From assembly GCA_033063855.1 (NCBI GenBank), contig CP093829.1:10550243-10614242 (forward strand): 64,000 bases of DNA, written 5' to 3'. Under the pieces are notes generated by a model. It did no database searches and had not been told where the DNA came from. It saw only the letters and a list, made by a program, of their open reading frames with translations. The stretch comes from Smittia aterrima (taxonomy: Eukaryota; Arthropoda; Insecta; Diptera; Chironomidae). Positions 38,660 to 49,000 of this stretch are shown one piece after another; within the stretch, counting starts at the first letter, position 1; every line of letters begins with the position of its first letter. A program made the position numbers and the translations under genes.

Positions 38660-40147
38660 TTAAAATTTTGATCCCATTTTGTCAAGAATTGGAACAACCA
38701 TATCGAAACGAGGTCTTTTTCCAGCTTCTTCGTTCATACAAATTTTAATCAATTTCGCCAGATGGGTTGATGCTCCTGGAGGAATTTGAACTCGAAGTCC
38801 TTCTGTGGCAATTCGCATTCCGCATTCCATTGGTGAGAGACTGACGAATGGAATTTCGCGAGTCATTAATTCCCAAACAACAATCGCAAAGCTCCACATG
38901 TCGCAAGCTTCCCAATTTCTGTCACCAATCTTCCGTTGAAGTGCTTCAGGTGCCATAAACGCAGGTTGATATACACGACCTCGTTCTTGAAACGAGAATT
39001 TGCAATCGCCCATGTTTATACGAGCAGTCAAGTCTTCGTCAATCTAAAATAATAAATGTTAGAAGATGTCTAAATTTTAAAAAAGTTCTCATACTAACCA
39101 TTACATGGAAGCTGTTGAGGAAGAATTCTGGTATAATCCGTTCGAGTGAATGTAAGTAAGCCATTCCTTTAGCGATATCCAAAGCAAATCTTATTGCTTG
39201 GGCTGTGTCAACGACAACACCAGCTGCTGAATGCAACAAGTCAAAAAGAGAACCTCGTGGCATATACTGACTAATTGTCACTAAATGCTTTGGAGAGTTG
39301 CAAGCTCCTATTAACGGCAAAATATTTGGATGAGAGAAGATTCGAAGTTTGGGAAATTCTTCATTAAAATCTCTTGAAACTCGAGGAGTAATCTCTCTAA
39401 CTGTTAATATCTTTGCGATTATATCGTTGTTCTGCCATCGTCCACGCCATGTTTCACCGGATGGACTAATTGAAACTTTCGTATGAAGCTGAAGATCTTC
39501 AATAGCGATTCCTTTATAACGAGAGAGCGTTGCATCGCGTGATCTTGTTTTAAGTCCCAACCAACTTTGATCTTTAATGCTGATTTTTTTCAACTCTTGA
39601 CCACTTTCGATTGCAAGGTCATGAAGACGCTTTGCTAGCAATGCCTTTGCTTTGTCAAGTGGCGTATCTCCATCTTTATTTGCCAACGAGACTAAAGCTC
39701 CATGACTGACGAGTTCTTCAGCAATGTGTTGATACCCCCAGAAACAAGCATAGTGGAGAGGAGTGTTTCCATGCTCGTTCTGAGCATTAATATCCGACTT
39801 CGCTTTGATCAAAAGTAAAACGACGTCGACATGGCCGTGGGCGGCGGCAAGATGAAGTGGAATGTCTTCCCCCATATTCGTTGCATTCACTCTTGCGCCA
39901 CGAGCTAAGAACATCTCGACTAACTTTGTGTGACCTTCTTTGCAAGCCCAGTGCAATGGCGAGAATCCATGGTCATCTCTAAAAGTTGTAAACAAAAGTT
40001 ATGACACACCCCGCAATTGTTTCCATTTAAGGAATAATAAAAAAAAGTCTCAACTCACCCCTTTTGAAAGTCATTTTCAGTATCATCAAGCCATAGTCTG
40101 ACTTGGATTGTGTTGTTTTCCCGGCACCAGTAAAAAATATCTTCCAT
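38660..40147 (-). CDS. Ilk: Integrin-linked kinase (pseudokinase)
   Basis: Scaffold at integrin adhesions that binds PINCH through ankyrin repeats and parvin through its kinase-like domain. Exons (complement): 40059-40147, 39099-39978, 38660-39043, giving 450 residues, the normal family length. Exon 1 starts MEDIFYWCRENNTIQVRLWL. The ankyrin repeats begin at GDDHGFSPLHWACKEGH and run to about residue 165. The kinase fold contains VAKILTVRE-like (here IIAKILTVRE), HPNILPLIGACNSP and AFMAPEALQRKIGD. The catalytic-loop HRD and the DFG are absent: the corresponding segments read IIPEFFLNSFHVMIDED and MGDCKFSFQ, consistent with ILK being a pseudokinase. Intron 2 is 55 bp. The gene is head to head with the WW/CUE gene. 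Confidence 0.96.
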
Positions 40148-40543
40148 TTCGAAGACTTTTAGTATTTATTTCGTTTTAAAATATTCTGTGCAAGGCTGAT
40201 TTATTTTCTTAAAAAATTGGCAGACTCCGGCGAAGTTTCAGTTTTATTTCACAATATTTTACTTGATTTGCTTTTAAATTTTTGGTTTCCTGTCGTCTTC
40301 AGGAGGAAGATCGTTTAGAATGGAAGAACTAAAGGAAAATCCAAAATATTTCTCGCGCTGAATTGCTGAGTTAACACCACAAATATATTTTCAGCATATA
40401 TTTGAGAGCATAGAAATGTATGCAGCAGTTCAGCAACTGCTGAGTTACTAACACAAACATATTTTTGGGAAGACGAACGAAGTAAACATTGTTCTGCAGC
40501 AATAAAAAAATTGTAAAGTGAATTTAAAGAAATATTTGGAAAA
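40148..40543. promoter_or_regulatory. Divergent promoter region Ilk / WW-CUE gene
   Basis: 396 bp separate the two start codons, so the genes very likely share a bidirectional promoter region. It contains a degenerate direct repeat and a hairpin (listed separately). No TATA box or initiator can be assigned with confidence. Confidence 0.6.
40363..40464. repeat. Degenerate direct repeat with hairpin
   Basis: A unit beginning TGCTGAGTTAACACCAC at 40363 recurs as TGCTGAGTTACTAACAC from about 40438, each followed by AAA(T/C)ATATTTT. Between them 40423-40442 forms a perfect 8-bp stem (CAGCAGTT/AACTGCTG) with a 4-base loop. Position inside a shared promoter is the only hint of function. Confidence 0.4.
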
Positions 40544-43500
40544 ATGTTAGATCCAACATTTGATTTTCCGGGCTGGAGCACTGCAATTGATCCGCGAACA
40601 GGTCGACAGTAAGTTTCACATGAGATATCTTGTGTTTTTAAAAAATGGAAAATGGCTGCCCATGAATTTATGCAATCCGAATGATTTTCTACAAAAAAAT
40701 ATTAATTTTTTTAAATATCCAAAGATATTTCATCAACTTGCAAGAAAAAACAACAAGTTGGGACGATCCGCGACCTAAGAATAGACATGTTTATGGCCAA
40801 AGTATCCCTCTTCAGGTGAGAAAATCATACCCAAATTAAAATACAAGAAATAACCGAAACTGTCTTTAAAAAGAATTTGCATGGATCCCCAAAGAAGATC
40901 GTCCAGGTCTATCCCACTCAGTCGTATCCAGTCCAAGCTTTTCAAAGCTACTCTGGTCAATCCACCAATGCCAGTCCGATCCCGTCAACAAAAACAAATT
41001 ATAGCCACAGTCACACGGTCGTAAGTATTTTCCCTATCATTTTCTATGAGAGCTATTTAGGACAATAACTACTCCAGAGAATCAACTAGGTCAACAAGTT
41101 CCTTTCATGCTCTTACTTTTAATTACAGGAAATGTCATCTTTATCACGTTCGTCTCCTCATACGCCGCGTATCGGCAGCTTGATTAAAAATCATCAACAG
41201 TTGCTTCAACAACAGACTCAAGAGACGTCATTTTCCAATCCAACGCCTATTGAGACGGAAGCAACTGTTGCTAAAATAAATACCATGTTCCCTACGGCGA
41301 GTGAGCATCATATCCGCTTGCTGTTGAAAAAGTAAGTATCGCGTTGATAAGCTTTTTTAACGCTAAGCTTTTTATTGAAAGAAACACAAAAAAGTTCCCG
41401 CTTCGCAAACTTGAAAAGACGCCCTGACTAACTTCTTCTTTCTCTTCTTCTCACTCATTTGACTAACATTATTAATTGGGCTTTGAATATCACACGTGTG
41501 CATAAACTTGTATATATTTTGCACCACAAACAAAAATCTATTTAGATATCATAATCGGGAGGCTGTCGTTATATCAGCGCTTCAAGTTGAAAAGCACCCA
41601 CTAACGACTCCTGGTCCGTTCACGCCACCAGTGCAGAGATCGTTCCATTCGACGGCTATGGCACTCTCTGCATTCAACACACCTCCGTCGTCAAATTTTG
41701 GAAGAAAAAGTGTTCACCATTTGCATGGCGACCATTTGACAATTGCATCATCGTCCAACGGAAGTCCAATTCCAATGAGACCACAAAGTTCAAGTAGCTT
41801 CTATACGACAGCTACAACGTATGGATCGCCGAGGTTCGGAGAGCAATACAAAAGCTCACCAAAGCCTCACTCCTCGCCGAAAATGAAACTTAGGTTGACA
41901 AAACATTGCTTAACTTCTTGGATGTGTCATTATTTGTTTACTAACAGATTAATCGTTATAATTTCTATGCTTTGATTTCTTATGATCGCTTAAGTTTAAG
42001 TAGCATGGTAATCATCTAAAATTTCGGTAAACATGAGCTAATTATTTTGTCGATGCTTTCAGATACTTGAAGTCGATGTTTCCGAAAGCAGATGAGGGTA
42101 TTATCCTTGATGTCTTAGCAAATGTCGACAACAATGTTCAAAAAGCTTCAGAGCAGCTTGTTCGTATGGGATATGATAAGAAAGAAATGACGCCGGCTCC
42201 ACGCTTATCACACAAAAAGAAGGAAGAATATCAAATGAAACAGGAAACGATTCAGCCTACTCCACCACCTAAACCAAAAACAGCTGAGGAAAAGAAAAAA
42301 TGTAAGCTTTGAGTTAATGGATTAATTTTTATTAAGAAATTTTATTGGTTTTAGTGAAAGCCCGTCTGCAGAGTCAATATAAAGATTCAATTCCTGAAAA
42401 AATTATTGCAATGGCTCTTGAGTCTGTAGATTTCTCTGAAGAGAAAGCTTTGCGTATTCTTGATATTGTTCAACAAGAAGATAAGGATTCAAAGAAGTCC
42501 GATAAAGAAAAGAAGAAGAGCGAGCACGTCTCATTTAAGGAAACCGGGTGAGTTATATTTTTAAAATAAAAGAGGCTCCCATGAAAAGAAAATATTTCCT
42601 ATGAAACGCTTTGAGCACTTATCAATAAATGATAATTACCCACCGTGCATGAACCCGCAGCCTATCTTTCCCAAAACACAAGAAATAGTAGATCTTTTAC
42701 CTCATACTTTGCTTCATCATTACTGAAGAAGAAAACTAGTCGAATCTGATCCACTAAAATTGCGTACGAAATAAAATGTTTCTCAATCGAAATATTAAGA
42801 TTGGTTCTTACAAAAATATTGAAATCAAAATTATAGCCTAAACGGTAGTAAGAGTATCGACCTGGACGAAGCAGCGGCCATTGAAAATGATGAGACAATG
42901 ATCATCAATAGCGATCACTCGATTATTACAACGACGCCTGTTGAATCACCAAACAGCGACAATACAGGAATGTCATCGAGCCAACTTAAAGCAGGATCAG
43001 ACGAAACACCAACTTCGGATACTTCAACAAGCGAGATTACTGAAAAATCGAAACGACACCGTCCAAAGGCTCGAAGTGAATCGAATCGCAGTGAAAAGTA
43101 TGCAAAATTCTTATGCTTTCTGTTTCTTGTTAAATTGGGTTTCTTGTTAAATTCGATTATTTTCGAAACCTTCTCAGTTTTACCTCCCCTGTGCTTTCTC
43201 AGTCATTTAGAGTTTTTCTTCCGACATTAAATAGTTGATAGAATTGATTTTCACTTGGAATATTATAAATAAATAATTTTCATTCATTCCCCACCGTGTA
43301 ATGTTAAGTTCAATCTGGTCCGCTTCAGTAGAATTAAATTGCCAAGCACGAAGATAATAAATTTATCTTATCTATTGATTAGCGAGTCTCACTGATTAGC
43401 GAGACTTAGTTTCCCTTTAGAACTTGATTGAGTTTTTATGTGATGCTTGTCGTTTGAAGTGAAAATTCATCGAATAATGGATAAATATATTTCTAGGAGC

Positions 43501-43939
43501 GTTCCTGTCGTTGCTAAACATGATGTGATTTCGAAGGGCGCAAAAGCAAATACAAAGTCTGTGATGTTTGCAGGATTGCAAGAAGATAAATTCTTCTCAA
43601 TTTTTTCTCGCTCGAACGTATCGGGACCTAACACAGGTCTAGCTAAAGGACCTAAAGACGAACTACTTCTGTAAGCTTTAATTAAAATATTTTGATTATA
43701 CATTAAATTTCTTTTGTTCTTATAGAACTGATTACGTCGCATGGAATGGAGCCAACCCAGATATTACGAAAGGTCACAGATCTAACGCAAACGGTCCTAA
43801 TGCATCTTTGAGAATGGAGCGAAACTATATTCCTCGAGGTCGAAGCTCAGAATTGTGCAAGGGCGCAAATATTGGCCTGGCAAAAGGAAGCATCTACTCA
43901 CAGATGGGAAGAAACGTCGCAATTCAAAGTTGCAATTAA
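40544..43939 (+). CDS. WW- and CUE-domain protein, unnamed
   Basis: Ten exons: 40544-40608, 40725-40815, 40874-41020, 41129-41331, 41546-41893, 42063-42301, 42355-42547, 42849-43097, 43497-43670, 43726-43939. They join in phase to 640 residues. A WW domain lies at residues 9-39 (Trp11, TGRQYFIN, Trp34, Pro37), which should bind Pro-rich or phospho-Ser/Thr-Pro peptides. Three CUE-like ubiquitin-binding helical bundles follow: around 144-185 (INTMFPTAS...LLLKKYHN), around 285-325 (LKSMFPKADEGIILDVL) and a weaker one around 365-405 (IPEKIIAMALESVDFSEEKA). The C-terminal region repeats a Gly-Asn-Gly motif: GPNTGLAKGP, NGPNASL and GANIGLAKGS. I do not recognise the gene. The acceptor at 40873 is purine-rich and is the least certain junction. 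Introns 42548-42848 and 43098-43496 contain nothing recognisable. Confidence 0.8.
43376..43403. repeat. Short tandem/inverted motif in intron
   Basis: TGATTAGCGAG occurs at 43376 and again at 43393 inside an intron of the WW-CUE gene, and AGTCTC/GAGACT flank the second copy as a small inverted pair. Confidence 0.4.
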
Positions 43940-44492
43940 CAAAAAATCTCACGATCCTCATCACGTTAACAAAAATATTTTTCTCCTCCGTCTGTAAATT
44001 GTGTGTTTTTTATTCTTATCAGAAGCTGAAGCAAATGAATAACTTTAAGTCAATTTTAGAAGTAAAAGTCAACAATTTCTAAAATTCACCGAAAAATTGC
44101 CAAAGAAAAGCAAAGTTAATAACATTTCGTCCCGAAACTGAGTCTCGTGTACACTTAGAAGTCTTATTGAAGCTCTGTTGTCTATTTTGATAAAGTTTTA
44201 ACAAAAGGTGTTGTTTGATGTGTGAACAAAGTTCTCTTTAAGGAAAACTCAAAGAAATCAACTATTCTGTTAAAGAAAAATGAAATATTCTTAATAATCT
44301 GAAAATGAAGTTACAGGTGCAACTTTCCAATTCGATCAATATTCACAGAATAGAGTAGAAAAGTAGTTCAGACTAATAAAATTGAAATAAAATATTGTTT
44401 TGATCAGATAAACTAATGTTTTTATATTGTTTCAGGAATAACTGTGTTTGGTTTATTTTGAGTTTAAGCAGGAAAAAAACTTAAATATAGAT
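43940..44492. other. Convergent 3' flanks of WW-CUE gene and Trm112
   Basis: 553 bp between two convergent stop codons with no further reading frame. Probably both 3' UTRs. Confidence 0.45.
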
Positions 44493-44929
44493 TTATACTT
44501 CATCTTCATTCAAAAGCATATTGGGAATCCCTTGACTGATAGGAAATATTCTTCCAGTTTCAGGACAAGACAATTGACCTTCAATCACATCGATTTCGAG
44601 TAGCAAGTGATGGATTTTTTGAAGTAATTCGATGTCGGCCGATGCTGTTTCTAAATTTATCTCAGTTGGGAAATCTTGTACGCAACCCACAGTCTCAGCA
44701 GCAAAACGGATTGTTGGCCAATCAAGTCGAGGTAAGATTCTGTTGATGAACTCAGCATTGAAGTCCTGATTTTCAATTTTTTTCTCTACGATCTAAAATC
44801 AAACACAAAATGTTATTTTCTTGAAAGGACAAAGAATGAGTCGCGAATTACGTTTAATTTTAGCGGATATCCAACTTTAACTCCGCGAATACACTTGGAG
44901 GTGAGAAAGTTGTAAGTTAGAAGCTTCAT
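44493..44929 (-). CDS. Trm112: Trm112, methyltransferase activator subunit
   Basis: Small activating partner that stabilises several S-adenosylmethionine methyltransferases acting on tRNA, rRNA and translation factors (homologues of TRMT11, ALKBH8, BUD23, METTL5 and HEMK2). Exons (complement): 44852-44929 and 44493-44792, giving 125 residues, the family's normal size. It starts MKLLTYNFLTSKCIRGVKVG and ends with the diagnostic IEGQLSCPETGRIFPISQGI and PNMLLNEDEV. The intron is 59 bp. The Zn-site cysteines of yeast Trm112 are largely missing, as in other animals. Confidence 0.95.
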
Positions 44930-46025
44930 TGCTTTACGAGGGATGTTTTGAAAATATTTCTTTAACACGATGGTTTGAAACATTAATTTCTATAAGCTTT
45001 CAAGAAAACGCTCATTTTGAATATCAGAAACCGTTAGGAATCTTAAGCTCATTAAATTAAAATTTTCTCGATTTAATTTAACACTTTTGGTGTTGGTGAC
45101 TGTTATAAAATGGATTCAATGATTAACAAGAAGCTTGGGTTCTTGGGTTGAGAACTAGAAGAAACGATCTAGATATAATATTCAAGATATTTGCTGCATT
45201 TTAAATTTTGAGAATCTTTTGGCTCATTAAGAAGTTTATGGGCCCTTTTTTAATTACTTTTAAGAGGCATCATTGTTGAGAATTTGAAGAGCTTAGAAAT
45301 TCGAATATTTATTATTACTATTTTCAATTTTTTGAAAATATTTTAGAACATAGAATAATCGGCAGTCCGCCAACATTAATTTCTATGCCATCAGAGACGC
45401 TAAAAAATATTTCGCTTCAGTAAGAAACTTTCATTGAAACGAGACACAAGTATGGATTGAAGTTCGTGATGAAAATTGATATTATAGGAATTTTCCTTTA
45501 ATTAAGCATTAAAAACAAGTGAAACTGATGTGCAAGGGGGTCAGAACAATAATTTCGACGAGAATGTGCTGCTAAATATAAGGAATTGCTGTAAAAATTG
45601 AAATTGAAAATTTCTCGTTCAATCACCAACACAAACATCATAATTGATGAAAAAAATGGAATCCACCATTTGAATTTAAGACACCAAATTGAGTTTTTTG
45701 TAAATAGTTCAATTAGTTTATGATTTCTCTGATTTTCGTTTGCCTAGTTTGGTTCTAAAGTGTTTTAAGTATAGTGTGAAAAGTTAATCGGTTGTCAAAA
45801 AGGAGACGTTTGATGGGACATATTAATATTGTGGAAAAAATATTTAGAACATAATATACTACATAAGCAGTTTTTCGTCATCAAACGCGACATCATCAAC
45901 CACCAAGTAAGGCGTCAAAAACGCTTAAGTGTGATAGAAAAGTAAAATTGAATAATTTAGTTAATTTGACACAAGAAAAAAAGTCGTAAAGAGGTTTTCG
46001 ATTCGTGCGGTACAGAGAAACTCAA
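44930..46025. other. Divergent interval Trm112 / Hipk
   Basis: 1.1 kb between head-to-head start codons. It should contain the Trm112 promoter and the 5' UTR and promoter of Hipk, or an intron of a longer Hipk 5' UTR. No further gene or clear motif is seen. Confidence 0.4.
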
Positions 46026-49000
46026 ATGAAAACTTCGCAGTTTTCGGAAAATCTCGACTTGTGTCAGCTGGGTAGAAGCGGAACTTTAACAAACCTCTCA
46101 TCAAACATTATTTCAAGTGAAATTGAATTAAGTAATGATTCAATAAGTTCACTAAGAACAACGAAAAAAAAGCAGTCAATATCTTCCACATCATCATCGG
46201 TGGTGGCATATGGAAGAATCACCAATCAACAGCCATCAACTCACGATAAAACTGCTAAGGATTTACATACTACGAATCAAGAGGGTCAACGGGAGCAGCA
46301 AACACTAAACAAAAAGAGAAAACGAGATACAGGTAAACATTAAAAACAGTTTGAACATTTCTTTTCATCATTGAAACACATTTGTATATCCTTTTCATCC
46401 CTATTTCATAATAAATTTTCTTTGTGCCTCATCAAAAATTTTCCTACAAGTTCATTGTGTGAGGATTGTTTTGGGTTTTTCCACTGACGAAGGCAAAAAG
46501 CTTTTAAAGGAAACTTTCTGAAAGTGAATATTCTTTTTTGAATTGATCTGGCCGTTCTTCTATTTTCACTTTTTTACTTACTTATCGTCAAAAAATTTGA
46601 CAGATTTTCTTAAGTTAAATGGGATAACACACAAATTTGAAAGAAAATTGTTTTGACGTTTGCCTATCGTACATGTTATGATGAACCTAAGTATGATAAA
46701 AAAATATGTGATGAATTGGAACTATTAAAACCAGGTTGTCCAAATGCCGCTGTGAATGTCACGTAGTACGTTCGAAATAAAACGAATTCAATAAACGACT
46801 AAGCAAAGTTCTGTTTTCGTAAGATTTTATTTGGGGATGTTTCTATAACGAATTTTTTGTAAATTTCCACTCAAACATCTGAAAAATGTTTCTGATATTT
46901 TCTGAAATGACTACAATTTAAATATTCTGCAAACAAGGCGAGCGACGTCGTTTCATGATTTGGTTTTGTTTTTATCAAATTCTCAGCTTCAACACACCTT
47001 TGAAATATACGTCATGAATTATTTTTTTTACTCATTTGGAGTTTGACATGAATTTTTCGCGATATTTTCCACATTTAAAAATCTGTTTTCTCAATATGCA
47101 CCTCAAGCGAGTTTCTTCAAGTCAAGTTTCTTTTTTACTCTTGTTGAGGTTGAGTCAATCTTTTTTTTCGAGTTACAAAACGTAAAACGAAAATAACAAA
47201 AATTATAAATTTCTTTTAGTTGCTGCTGAAGTTTTCAGCTGTGTGTGTTGTTTTGCAAACGTTTCGAATAATTAAAGACATACGCAGCCAAGCAGAGAAT
47301 CGCGTACTCGAATATTTCTTGCGAACAATTCGTTTTCGCTGTATGCGTTTAATATGAATTGAGGCTGCTTGGAGAAGCGCCATAAACGAACGACCGAAAA
47401 AACAACTTAGGACGGTTTGTTGAGATACGTGAAGGACGAGTCTTAAGAGTTGTTCGCGCAGCTTTAAGATATTCCATGTCAACATGTTTAATTTGGTGAA
47501 AAAATAATTTGTCGTTGTGTTGTTCTCAATCGACATCTTTATCGAAATACAGAAAACTTTAGCGGCGAATGTTTATTGGCAATAAATTTTTGCCAAGTTA
47601 TTTTGAGAAAAAAAGTAACCCTTGCTAGATTCACCCCTAAACAGAATATTACAATGGCCGTGGAATCTTCTCCAACGATTGATTAATACTTTTTGTTTTT
47701 ATCATTGCCCTCCTTTTTCACACAGCTGATGCGGATTGTGATTGTGGTTGCGTTGATAGTCAAGTAAGTTTCCCTCTTAATATTCCCATGACTTGTTTTC
47801 ATTTAAAATTTAAGATTTACTATAAGCTTAGTTCTACATTGAAGGAAAATGTTTTCAACTGTTATTTTCTTTAATATTCTTTAGACCATCGTCAGTACAA
47901 CAAGCACTTCTTTAAGCACATCACGAAAACATCAAACAGTGACAATGGGCGCTCCATCAAACGGCTCAAAGACTTCTCAATCAAAAGTCGCCAACGGAAA
48001 CAATGCTGGAACAAGCAGCAACACAAATCAAGCAAACAGCAAAAGATCAAGCAGTGGTGCTGATGGCGATTATCAACTTGTTCAACACGAAGTGCTCTAT
48101 TCACAATCAAGTCAATATGAGGTGATACAAACACATTCAAATTCACAATCATAGGTTCACATCAACGGAATCAGTGTTGAAACTGGCTACGTTAAAACTA
48201 AATTTTGAAGACATATTAAGCTGCTCAGCCGTGATTTATTTTTATAGAAGACTAATTTTTTTAATTCAACAGGTTCTTGAATTTCTTGGTCGTGGCACTT
48301 TTGGTCAAGTTGTCAAATGCTGGAAGAAGGGCACCAGTGACATCGTTGCAATCAAAATCCTAAAGAATCATCCTTCATATGCCAGACAAGGTCAAATTGA
48401 AGTGTCCATCTTGTCACGACTTAGTCAAGAAAATGCGGATGAATTCAACTTCGTACGAGCTTTTGAATGCTTTCAGCATAAAAATCACACTTGCTTGGTG
48501 TTTGAGATGCTTGAACAAAATTTGTACGATTTTTTGAAGCAGAATAAGTTTTCGCCATTGCCGCTAAAATACATCAGACCAATATTGCAGCAGGTGAGAC
48601 ATCAATGCGTGGAAAAAGCAAAAGAAGCCACCACACAGCATTCGAAAAAAAATAAACGAAAACAAGTTTTGACTATTGACTTTTGACATAAAATTTCATT
48701 ATTTTCCGTATTTAATTCAAGGTTCTCACCGCTTTATTGAAATTAAAGCAGCTTGGACTTATTCACGCTGATTTGAAGCCTGAAAATATTATGTTGGTCG
48801 ATCCTGTTCGGCAGCCATACAGGTTTGTTTCTCAAGTGATTCATTTGTAATAATAAAAACTTACAAAAATATTTCTCACAGAGTTAAAGTAATTGACTTT
48901 GGAAGTGCATCGCATGTCAGTAAAACTGTTTGCAATACTTATTTGCAATCGAGATACTATCGTGCGCCTGAGATCATTCTTGGCTTGCCTTTCTGTGAAG

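Noticed and set aside
47216..47536. 106-codon open frame on the - strand in Hipk intron 1
   Set aside because: Low-quality translation without known motifs, antisense to an intron, and within chance length.
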